Part shown: in pieces, positions 56,891 through 64,000 of the stretch
Numbering within the stretch: position 1 is the stretch's first letter
Layout of the letters: each line of letters begins with the position of its first letter
From: Methylibium rhizosphaerae
GTDB taxonomy: Bacteria; Pseudomonadota; Gammaproteobacteria; Burkholderiales; Burkholderiaceae_C
Reading direction: 5' to 3'
NCBI RefSeq assembly: GCF_006386545.1
Contig: NZ_SWAR01000001.1
Location: 124,001 to 188,000, forward strand
DNA: 64,000 bases
The notes under the pieces: model-generated
What the model was told of the DNA's origin: nothing
Database searches by the model: none
Seen by the model: only the letters and a program-made list of their open reading frames with translations
Position numbers and translations under genes: made by a program

Positions 56891-59287
56891 CTAGCGCCTG
56901 GCCAGGCGCTGCCAGGTCTCGACCACGGTGTCGGGGTTCAGCGAGATGGACACGATGCCTTCCTGTGCCAGCCAGTCGGCGAAGTCGGGATGGTCGCTGG
57001 GCCCCTGGCCGCAGATGCCGATGTACTTGCCGACGGCGCGGCACGCGGTGATGGCGCGAGAGATCATGGCCCTGACCGCCGGGTCGCGCTCGTCGAAGTC
57101 CGCCGCCAGCAGCTCCAGGCCGGAATCGCGGTCCAGGCCCAGGGTGAGCTGGGTCAGGTCGTTCGAGCCGATCGACATGCCGTCGAAGTGCTCGAGGAAC
57201 TGGTCGGCCAGGATCGCGTTGCTGGGCACTTCGCACATCATGATGACGCGCAGGCCTTCCTGGCCGCGCTTCAGCCCACGCTCGGCCAGCATCTCGGTCA
57301 CGCGTGCGGCCTGCTTGATGGTGCGCACGAAGGGCACCATGATCTCGACGTTGGTGAGGCCCATGTCGTTGCGCACCCGCTTGAGGGCCTCGCACTCCAT
57401 CGCGAACGCTTCGGAGAAGTCGGCGCTGACGTAGCGCGAGGCGCCGCGGAAGCCCAGCATCGGGTTCTCTTCGTCCGGCTCGTAGCGCGAGCCGCCGATC
57501 AGCTTGCGGTACTCGTTGGACTTGAAGTCCGACAGGCGCACGATCACCGGCTTGGGCCAGAACGCCGCCGCGATGGTGGCAATGCCTTCGGCCAGCTTGT
57601 CCACGTAGAACGCACGCGGCGACGCATGCCCGCGCGCCACCGATTCCACCGCCTTCTTCAGGTCGGCATCGACATTCGGATAGTCGAGGATGGCCTTCGG
57701 GTGAACGCCGATGTTGTTGTTGATGATGAACTCGAGCCGCGCAAGGCCGACACCGGAGTTGGGCATCTGCGCGAAGTCGAAGGCGAGCTGCGGGTTGCCC
57801 ACGTTCATCATGATCTTCACCGGGCAGTAAGGCAGTTCGCCCCGCTGCACCTCGGTGACTTCGGTCTCGAGCAGCCCGTCGTAGATGTAGCCGGTGTCGC
57901 CCTCGGAACAGGCCACGGTGACCAGCGCACCGTCCTTCAGCACTTCGGTGGCGTCGCCGCAGCCCACCACCGCCGGGATGCCCAGCTCGCGGGCAATGAT
58001 GGCCGCATGGCAGGTGCGGCCGCCGCGGTTGGTGACGATGGCCGAGGCGCGCTTCATCACCGGTTCCCAGTTCGGGTCGGTCATGTCGGTCACCAGCACG
58101 TCACCGGGCTGCACCCGCTCCATCTCGGCGATGCTGTGCACGAGGCGCACCGGGCCGGTGCCGATCTTCTGGCCAATGGCGCGGCCTTCGGCCAGCACGG
58201 TGCCCTGCCCCTTGAGCTTGTAGCGGTGTTCGGCCTTGCCCTCGGCTTGGCTCTTCACCGTCTCAGGGCGGGCCTGCAGGATGTAGAGCTGCCCGTCGCC
58301 GCCGTCCTTGCCCCATTCGATGTCCATCGGACGGCCGTAGTGCTGCTCGATGATGAGCGCGTACCGGGCCAGCTCGGTCACGTCGGCGTCGGTCAGCGAG
58401 TAGCGGTTGCGCAGCTCCGGCGCGGTGTCCACCGTCTTCACCAGCTTGCCGGTGGCGGCCTTTTCGTCGGCGCTGCTGAACTCCATCTTGATGAGCTTGG
58501 AGCCCAGGTTGCGGCGGATGATCGCCAGCTTGCCGTTCTTGAGCGCCGGCTTGTGCACGTAGAACTCGTCGGGGTTCACCGCGCCTTGCACCACGGTCTC
58601 GCCCAGCCCGTAGCTGGCGGTGATGAACACCACGTCCTTGAAGCCCGACTCGGTGTCGATGGTGAACATCACGCCGGCGGCACCGAGATCGGAGCGCACC
58701 ATGCGCTGCACGCCGGCCGACAGCGCCACGTCGCTGTGCGCGAAGCCCTTGTGCACCCGGTAGCTGATGGCGCGGTCGTTGTAGAGGGAGGCGAACACCT
58801 CCTTCATCTTGTGCAGCACCTCCTCGATGCCCACCACGTTGAGGAAGGTCTCCTGCTGGCCGGCGAAGCTGGCATCGGGCAGGTCTTCGGCGGTGGCCGA
58901 CGAGCGCACTGCGAACGAGGCGCTGGTGTTGCCCGCGGTGAGCTTGGCGAACTCGGCGCGGATGGCCGCCTCGAGGTCGGCCGGGAACGGCTGCGCCTCG
59001 ACCCAGCCGCGGATCTCGGCACCGGCCTCGGCCAACGCGCGGACGTCGTCGGTGTTGAGCGTGGCCAGGCGCTTGTTGATGCGCTCGGTCAGGCCGCCGT
59101 GCTTCAGGAACTCGCGGAAGGCGTGGGCGGTGGTGGCAAACCCGCCGGGCACGCGCACGCCGGAAGCGGCGAGCTGCGAGATCATTTCGCCGAGGCTGGC
59201 GTTCTTGCCACCCACCGCCTCGACGTCGGTCATCCTCAGGTTTTCAAACGGTACGACCAGGGCGGTCGCCTCAAAGCGGGAAGACAT
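56891..59287 (-). CDS. ppsA: Phosphoenolpyruvate synthase
   Basis: 798 residues (E. coli 792). N-terminal pyruvate-kinase-like ATP-binding domain ([27 protein letters not shown]), central phospho-His domain ([21 protein letters not shown]), C-terminal PEP-binding barrel with the catalytic Cys in [14 protein letters not shown]. It converts pyruvate, ATP and water to PEP, AMP and phosphate in gluconeogenesis. The gene for its regulatory kinase/phosphorylase is divergent, 202 bp away. Confidence 0.97.
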   Translation of the reverse strand: MSSRFEATALVVPFENLRMTDVEAVGGKNASLGEMISQLAASGVRVPGGFATTAHAFREFLKHGGLTERINKRLATLNTDDVRALAEAGAEIRGWVEAQPFPADLEAAIRAEFAKLTAGNTSASFAVRSSATAEDLPDASFAGQQETFLNVVGIEEVLHKMKEVFASLYNDRAISYRVHKGFAHSDVALSAGVQRMVRSDLGAAGVMFTIDTESGFKDVVFITASYGLGETVVQGAVNPDEFYVHKPALKNGKLAIIRRNLGSKLIKMEFSSADEKAATGKLVKTVDTAPELRNRYSLTDADVTELARYALIIEQHYGRPMDIEWGKDGGDGQLYILQARPETVKSQAEGKAEHRYKLKGQGTVLAEGRAIGQKIGTGPVRLVHSIAEMERVQPGDVLVTDMTDPNWEPVMKRASAIVTNRGGRTCHAAIIARELGIPAVVGCGDATEVLKDGALVTVACSEGDTGYIYDGLLETEVTEVQRGELPYCPVKIMMNVGNPQLAFDFAQMPNSGVGLARLEFIINNNIGVHPKAILDYPNVDADLKKAVESVARGHASPRAFYVDKLAEGIATIAAAFWPKPVIVRLSDFKSNEYRKLIGGSRYEPDEENPMLGFRGASRYVSADFSEAFAMECEALKRVRNDMGLTNVEIMVPFVRTIKQAARVTEMLAERGLKRGQEGLRVIMMCEVPSNAILADQFLEHFDGMSIGSNDLTQLTLGLDRDSGLELLAADFDERDPAVRAMISRAITACRAVGKYIGICGQGPSDHPDFADWLAQEGIVSISLNPDTVVETWQRLARR

Positions 59288-59489
59288 GGGAAAGCTCCGT
59301 GATGATGAAAAACCGGTGCTCCCGCGTCGTCGGGGCCCTGGGAGACGGCAACCGGCCCACGACGCTTTGTCGATTCTGGTTGTGGGGTGGGCAGGTGCAT
59401 CAGGGGGCTGTAATCGCGAGAAATTGAGGCGGATTCTACGGGTTGGCCGGGTACGATGGGCAGGCGCGCCACCCCTTCATGTCAACGCC

Positions 59490-60311
59490 ATGCCCAACCG
59501 CACCGTGTTTTTTGTCTCAGACGGCACCGGCATCACGGCCGAAACCTTCGGTAACTCCATCCTCAACCAGTTCTCCGGCAAGCCGCGGCATGTGCGCCGC
59601 CCATTCATCGACACAGTCGACAAGGCGCATCAGGTGGTGCGCGAGATCAACGAAACCGCCGAGCGCGAGGGCCGCAAGCCCATCGTCTTCATCACCCTGG
59701 TCAACGACGACGTGCTGGGCATCGTCACCGAGCACTGCAGGGGCCTGGTGCTCGACATGTTCAAGACCTTCATCGAGCCGCTGGAGCTGGAACTGGGCGT
59801 GAAGTCCAACCACCGCGTCGGCCGTTTCTCGGACATCGCCAAGAGCCAGGAGTACGACAACCGCATCGAGGCCATCAACTTCTCGCTCGCCCATGACGAC
59901 GGCCAGTCGGCCCGCAACCTCGAGCAGGCCGAGGTGATCCTGGTCGGCGTGAGCCGCAGCGGCAAGACGCCCACCTCGCTCTACCTGGCCATGCAGCACG
60001 GCATCAAGGCGGCCAACTATCCGCTCATTCCCGAGGACTTCGAGCGCGGTCACCTGCCCTCTTCGCTGGCGCCGCACAAGAAGAAGTGCTTCGGCCTCAC
60101 CATCGACCCCGAACGGCTGAGCTCGATCCGCAACGAGCGGCGGCCGGGCAGCAAGTACGCCAGCATCGAGAACTGCCGCTACGAGGTGAACGAAGCCGAG
60201 CGCATGATGAAGCGCGACGGGATCTCGTGGCTGTCGTCCACGCACAAGTCGATCGAGGAGATCGCGACGACCATCCTGCGCGACATCCGCCCGGACCGGC
60301 TGATCTACTGA
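59490..60311 (+). CDS. ppsR: PEP synthase regulatory protein (kinase/pyrophosphorylase)
   Basis: 273 residues from the ATG at 59490 (MPNRTVFFVSDGTGITAETF); the long open frame upstream is chance. P-loop GVSRSGKT at residues 153-160, DUF299 family throughout, ending RPDRLIY. It inactivates PEP synthase by ADP-dependent Thr phosphorylation and reactivates it by phosphate-dependent removal. Divergent from its target gene and converging by 7 nt overlap with the RNA methyltransferase gene. Confidence 0.96.
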   Translation: MPNRTVFFVSDGTGITAETFGNSILNQFSGKPRHVRRPFIDTVDKAHQVVREINETAEREGRKPIVFITLVNDDVLGIVTEHCRGLVLDMFKTFIEPLELELGVKSNHRVGRFSDIAKSQEYDNRIEAINFSLAHDDGQSARNLEQAEVILVGVSRSGKTPTSLYLAMQHGIKAANYPLIPEDFERGHLPSSLAPHKKKCFGLTIDPERLSSIRNERRPGSKYASIENCRYEVNEAERMMKRDGISWLSSTHKSIEEIATTILRDIRPDRLIY

Positions 60312-61105
60312 GCCGCCGGCGGTTGCGCCAGTCGCTGGCGCAGCGACTCGTACAGGCAGATCGCCGCCGCCGAACCCACGTTGAGCGACTCCTCGCCGCC
60401 CGGTTGCGGGATGCGCAGCACCAGTTGGCACTGCGCCATCAATGCCGCGTCCACGCCCTGACCTTCATGACCCAGCACCCAGGCGCAAGGGTCCGGCAGG
60501 CGGGTGGCGTGCAGCTCGGCGCTGGCATGTGAACTGGTCGCCACCAGCGGCAGCTGCAGCGCAGCAGCGAGGTCTGCCGCTTGTGCTGCCTCGACGAGCT
60601 GCAGCGCGAAATGCGCGCCCATGCCGGCGCGCAACACCTTGGGCGACCACAGCGCCGCGGTGCCCTTGAGGGCAACCACCTGCGCCACACCGAGGGCGGC
60701 CGCGCTGCGAAGGATCGTGCCGACGTTGCCGGCGTCCTGCAGCCGGTCGAGCACCACGGTGGGCACGCCCGGCGTCGGGCTGGGCGGAGTGTCCCAGGCC
60801 ATCAGGAAGCCGATCGACGCCGGCGACTCCAGCCCGCTCACGGCCTTGAAGAGGTTGTCGCTCACCACGGCGACGCGCCTTGCATGCTGCGCGAGGCGGG
60901 AAAGCACCGGCTGGGCCCAGGCGGCTTCGGCAATGACCGCCTGCGCAACGGGCCGCCCGCGCGAAACGGCAGCCTCGCAGAGGTGTTCGCCTTCGAGCCA
61001 CACCTCGCCGAGCTTGCGGTAGGCACCTGGGTCCTGCGCCAGCTTGCGGACCCGCTGGACCAGCGGGTTGTCGCGCGAGCTGATGAACGTGACCTTGCCG
61101 TCCAT
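60305..61105 (-). CDS. TrmH/SpoU family RNA methyltransferase
   Basis: 266 residues. N-terminal substrate-binding domain (SSRDNPLVQRVRKLAQDPGA, LEGEHLCEAA), then the SPOUT domain with motif 1 DRLQDAGNVGTILRSAAALG, motif 2 WVLGHEGQGV and motif 3 IPQPGGEESLNVGSAAAICL. It 2'-O-methylates a ribose in rRNA or tRNA; the exact site is not predictable (RlmB-like/TsnR-like). Its ATG overlaps the rnhB stop (TGATG), placing it last in the lpx-rnhB operon. Confidence 0.93.
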   Translation of the reverse strand: MDGKVTFISSRDNPLVQRVRKLAQDPGAYRKLGEVWLEGEHLCEAAVSRGRPVAQAVIAEAAWAQPVLSRLAQHARRVAVVSDNLFKAVSGLESPASIGFLMAWDTPPSPTPGVPTVVLDRLQDAGNVGTILRSAAALGVAQVVALKGTAALWSPKVLRAGMGAHFALQLVEAAQAADLAAALQLPLVATSSHASAELHATRLPDPCAWVLGHEGQGVDAALMAQCQLVLRIPQPGGEESLNVGSAAAICLYESLRQRLAQPPAAQ

Positions 61106-61758
61106 CAGGCCGTTGCCACGGTTTGCGCCACGGCGACACCCTCGAGCGCCTCGCGCACCGGTGCGAAGCTGCGCCGGTGCACGGCACAGGCACCGTGGGC
61201 GCGCAAGGCGGCCAGATGCTCCGGCGTGCTGTAGCCCTTGTGCTCGGCAAAGCCGTATTGCGGATGCAGCTCGTGCAGTTGAAGGCAGAGCCTGTCGCGA
61301 TGCACCTTGGCCAGGATGGAAGCCGCCGAAATGGCGGCCACGGTCGCGTCGCCCTTCACGATGGCCTCGGCCGTCACCTTGAGCACCGGCAGCCGGTTGC
61401 CGTCGACCAGCACTTTGGCCGGCTTGAGCCGCAGGCCCTCCACCGCGCGGCGCATCGCAAGCATGGTGGCTTGCAGGATGTTGATCTGGTCGATCTCCTC
61501 GACGCTCGCTTCAGCGATGCTGCAGCACAGCGCCTTGGCGCGGATCTCGTCATAAAGGCGGTCGCGCGCCTTGGCCGTGAGCACCTTCGAGTCGGCCAGC
61601 CCCTTGACGGGCTTCAGGTCGTCGAGGATCACCGCGGCGGCCACCACCGGGCCGGCCAGCGGCCCCCGGCCGGCTTCGTCCACCCCGGCCACGAGTCCCG
61701 GCACGTCGAAGTGCAGCGCAATCTGCTCAGGCTTGTTCGATGACTTGCGCGATCGCAT
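61105..61758 (-). CDS. rnhB: Ribonuclease HII
   Basis: 217 residues from the ATG at 61758 (an ATG three codons earlier also exists), overlapping the lpxB end by 32 nt. Catalytic region [24 protein letters not shown] with Asp-Glu-Gly motif, and a later Asp in [14 protein letters not shown] setting. It removes RNA from RNA/DNA hybrids and starts excision of misincorporated ribonucleotides. Position after lpxB is conserved as in E. coli. Confidence 0.96.
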   Translation of the reverse strand: MRSRKSSNKPEQIALHFDVPGLVAGVDEAGRGPLAGPVVAAAVILDDLKPVKGLADSKVLTAKARDRLYDEIRAKALCCSIAEASVEEIDQINILQATMLAMRRAVEGLRLKPAKVLVDGNRLPVLKVTAEAIVKGDATVAAISAASILAKVHRDRLCLQLHELHPQYGFAEHKGYSTPEHLAALRAHGACAVHRRSFAPVREALEGVAVAQTVATA

Positions 61759-62881
61759 CGGTGGCACAGCGCGCCGTGTCGCGCTTGAGCATGTGGTGGA
61801 GTTCTACGAAACGGGCCTGAGTTTGCTCGTAACGGTTGCGGTCGTCCAGCCAGCGCAGCGTCTCGCGTGCCAGCGCTTCGGGCGAAGCGGCGCCTTGCAG
61901 CAGCTCGGGCACGACGAACTCCCGGCAAAGGATGTTGGGCAGGCCCACCCACGGCTGGTAGCCCATGCGCTTCATCAGCTGCCAGCTCAGGAAGTGCATG
62001 TTGTAGGCGATGACCATGGGACGCTTGAACAGCGCGGCTTCGAGCGTGGCCGTGCCGCTGGCGATGAGGGTCACGTCGCAGGCAGCCAGGGCTTCGTGAG
62101 AACGGCCGTCCAGCAGCTGGATCGGCACACCCGGCGCGAACTCGCGCAACATCGGCTCCACCACCGCCTTGAGCGACGGGATGGCCGGCAGGATGAACTT
62201 CACGTCCGGGCGCTGCCGATGCATGAGGGCCGCCGCCTGCACGAACCGCGGCGCGATGTAATGGATTTCGCTGCGGCGGCTGCCGGGCAGCAGGGCCACC
62301 ACGGGAGACGCGGCGTCCAGGCCCAGCGCCGCCCGCGCCGCCGGCTTGTCCACCTCCATCGGGATGGCATCGGCGAGCGGGTGGCCCACGTAGGTGGCTG
62401 CGATGCCGTGCTGCGCGAGCAACTGCGGCTCGAACGGGAACAGGCACAGCACATGGTCGGCGCTGTGCCGGATCTTCTCGACCCGCTTGCCGCGCCAGGC
62501 CCAGATCGACGGGCACACGAAGTGGATGGCCTTGATGCCGCGGGCCTTGAGCTGCGCTTCGAGATCGAGGTTGAAGTCGGGCGCATCCACGCCGATGAAG
62601 GCGTCCGGAGGTTCGGCCAGCAGGCGCTGTGCGAGCTGCTTGCGGATGCCGGCGATCTCGCGGTAGTGGCGCAGCACTTCGACGTAGCCGCGAACGGCCA
62701 GCTTCTCATGCGGCCACCAGGCGTTGAAGCCCTGCTCGGCCATGCGCGGGCCGCCAATGCCGAAAAGCTGTGCGCTGCCCAGCTCAGGCCAGCGTTGGCG
62801 CATGCCGCCCAGCAGCAGGCCGGCCAGCAGATCGCCCGAGGCTTCTCCCGCCACCATCGCAAAACGAGGTGTGCTCGTCAT
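61727..62881 (-). CDS. lpxB: Lipid-A-disaccharide synthase
   Basis: 384 residues from the ATG at 62881 ([17 protein letters not shown]); the frame is open much further up but inside lpxA. Conserved [51 protein letters not shown] and [19 protein letters not shown]19 glycosyltransferase joining UDP-diacylglucosamine and lipid X at the inner face of the inner membrane. Starts 13 bp after lpxA. Confidence 0.97.
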   Translation of the reverse strand: MTSTPRFAMVAGEASGDLLAGLLLGGMRQRWPELGSAQLFGIGGPRMAEQGFNAWWPHEKLAVRGYVEVLRHYREIAGIRKQLAQRLLAEPPDAFIGVDAPDFNLDLEAQLKARGIKAIHFVCPSIWAWRGKRVEKIRHSADHVLCLFPFEPQLLAQHGIAATYVGHPLADAIPMEVDKPAARAALGLDAASPVVALLPGSRRSEIHYIAPRFVQAAALMHRQRPDVKFILPAIPSLKAVVEPMLREFAPGVPIQLLDGRSHEALAACDVTLIASGTATLEAALFKRPMVIAYNMHFLSWQLMKRMGYQPWVGLPNILCREFVVPELLQGAASPEALARETLRWLDDRNRYEQTQARFVELHHMLKRDTARCATDAIAQVIEQA

Positions 62882-62894
62882 CTGCAACAGGCGA

Positions 62895-63695
62895 TCAGCG
62901 CGCGATGCCGCGCGTGGAAGCGGCCAGGAAACCGAGCATGAGGTCCACGTCGACCTTGGCCTCGGCATGCTCGTGCGCAATGGCAGCAATGCCGGCCTTG
63001 GCCTCCTCGAGCGTGAGACCCTTGCGGTACAGCAGGCGGTGCATCTGCTTGACCTGCGCGATGCGCTCGGCCGAAAAGCCGCGGCGACGCAGCCCCTCGA
63101 TGTTGAAGCCGTGCACACCGAGCGGGTTGCCGGACACCATCATGAAAGGCGGCACGTCCTGCGACACATGACTGGCGAAGCCGATCATCGCGTGGGAGCC
63201 GATCTTGGTGAACTGGTGCACGCCGGTCAGCCCGCCCACGATGACCCAGTCGCCCACGTGCACATGGCCCGCCAGCGTGGCGTTGTTGGCGAGGATGGTG
63301 CGGTTGCCCACCTGCACGTCGTGGGCCACATGCACATAGGCCATCACCCAGTTGTCGTCACCCACGCGGGTGACCCCGGCATCCTGTGTGGTGCCGCGGT
63401 TGAACGTGCAGAACTCGCGGATCGTGTTGCGATCGCCGATGTGCAGCTCGGTCGGCTCGCCGCGGTACTTCATGTCCTGCGGTGCGGCGCCGAGCGAAGC
63501 AAACTGGTAGATGCGGTTGTCGCGCCCGATCGTGGTGGGACCCTCGACCGTGCAATGGGCGCCCACCGTGGTGCCTTCACCGATGCGCACACCGGCGCCG
63601 ATGACGGCATACGGCCCGATCTCGACCGAAGCAGCCAGCTCGGCCTTCGGATCGATCATCGCTGTCGGATGGATCTTCGCCACGCCCGACCTCAC
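62895..63695 (-). CDS. lpxA: UDP-N-acetylglucosamine acyltransferase
   Basis: 266 residues from a GTG at 63695 that overlaps the fabZ stop (GTGA) and has AAGG upstream; GTG at 63683 (AKIHPTA..) is an alternative. Left-handed beta-helix of hexapeptide repeats ([20 protein letters not shown] onwards) with the catalytic His in [13 protein letters not shown], and a C-terminal helical domain ([19 protein letters not shown]). First acylation in lipid A synthesis. Confidence 0.97.
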   Translation of the reverse strand: MRSGVAKIHPTAMIDPKAELAASVEIGPYAVIGAGVRIGEGTTVGAHCTVEGPTTIGRDNRIYQFASLGAAPQDMKYRGEPTELHIGDRNTIREFCTFNRGTTQDAGVTRVGDDNWVMAYVHVAHDVQVGNRTILANNATLAGHVHVGDWVIVGGLTGVHQFTKIGSHAMIGFASHVSQDVPPFMMVSGNPLGVHGFNIEGLRRRGFSAERIAQVKQMHRLLYRKGLTLEEAKAGIAAIAHEHAEAKVDVDLMLGFLAASTRGIAR

Positions 63696-64000
63696 GACAC
63701 CTTGCGCATCGTGCACATCAGCTCGGCCTCGGCGGCCACCTCTTCACCCACCAGGGCACGGCCGCCGAACTTGAAGATGCCGGCCTTCATGCGGTCGAGC
63801 GTCACGTCGAGGATCAACTGGTCGCCCGGCTCCACAGGTCGCTTGAAGCGAGCGTTGTCGATACCGGCGAAGTAGTACACCGAGTTGTCGTCGAGTTCCA
63901 TGTCGAGCGAGGCGAACGACAGCAACGCCGCAGCCTGTGCCATGGCTTCGAGCATCAGCACGCCGGGCATCACCGGCCGCTTGGGGAAGTGGCCGACGAA
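63692..64000 (-). CDS. fabZ: 3-hydroxyacyl-ACP dehydratase FabZ, C-terminal part (runs off right edge)
   Basis: About 102 C-terminal residues are in the window. From the edge it reads [20 protein letters not shown], the conserved hotdog-fold segment with the catalytic His in GHFP and the Glu in LMLEAMAQ, then [19 protein letters not shown] and [19 protein letters not shown]. It dehydrates beta-hydroxyacyl-ACP in fatty acid synthesis. Stop overlaps the lpxA start. The beginning of the gene lies beyond 64000. Confidence 0.95.
   Translation of the reverse strand, partial: FVGHFPKRPVMPGVLMLEAMAQAAALLSFASLDMELDDNSVYYFAGIDNARFKRPVEPGDQLILDVTLDRMKAGIFKFGGRALVGEEVAAEAELMCTMRKVS

Overview
The window is GC-rich chromosomal DNA from a betaproteobacterium, most likely a Burkholderiales member of the Rubrivivax/Leptothrix/Piscinibacter/Methylibium type. 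This rests on conserved gene order and protein character: rpsF-priB-rpsR-rplI-dnaB, rlmE-ftsH-folP-glmM, carA-carB-greA, fabZ-lpxA-lpxB-rnhB-trmH, ppsA with divergent ppsR, and an H-NS protein of the short Burkholderiales kind. The genus is inference.

Layout. 1-3402: a tripartite RND efflux locus (permease, lipoprotein adaptor, TetR repressor on the minus strand; outer-membrane lipoprotein channel divergent), with a clear palindromic operator between the two arms. 3403-6929: a low-quality accessory stretch with an exported ankyrin protein, a frameshifted relic that resembles a type VI VgrG start, a frameshifted small protein, a small Cys4 protein and a glycosyltransferase fragment. 6930-13284: three overlapping genes encoding two paralogous periplasmic solute-binding proteins and a large hybrid histidine kinase, with no permease: a probable ligand-sensing system and the most interesting unit here. 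13459-15825: tRNA-Arg and tRNA-Pro; a 22-bp copy of the tRNA-Pro 3' end lies 2.2 kb away and bounds a decayed mini-island with one exported hypothetical protein and an integrase relic.

15870-23384: penicillin-binding protein 1C and an alpha-2-macroglobulin, a periplasmic protease-trap and repair pair, with a heptamer tandem repeat at their junction. 23455-33569: small membrane proteins, HrpA helicase, ArgA, YggX, a Fur-boxed ferric-iron binding protein, H-NS and an M3 oligopeptidase. 33718-36702: a MASE1-PAS-GGDEF-EAL protein. 36731-47716: housekeeping (glmM, folP, ftsH, rlmE, yhbY, greA, carB, carA).

47984-50543 is an iron/heme neighbourhood: bacterioferritin, its ferredoxin, a possible 22-residue membrane peptide, HemP and a GlcG/HbpS-type protein; the ferredoxin promoter carries a Fur box sharing a 12-base core with that of the iron-binding protein gene at 30008. 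50694-64000 is housekeeping again: a Bax-inhibitor-1 protein, dnaB and the ribosomal/primosomal operon, a sodium/solute symporter with a long soluble insert, PEP synthase and its regulator, and the lipid A operon running off the right edge in fabZ. Both ends of the window cut genes (RND permease at 1, fabZ at 64000).
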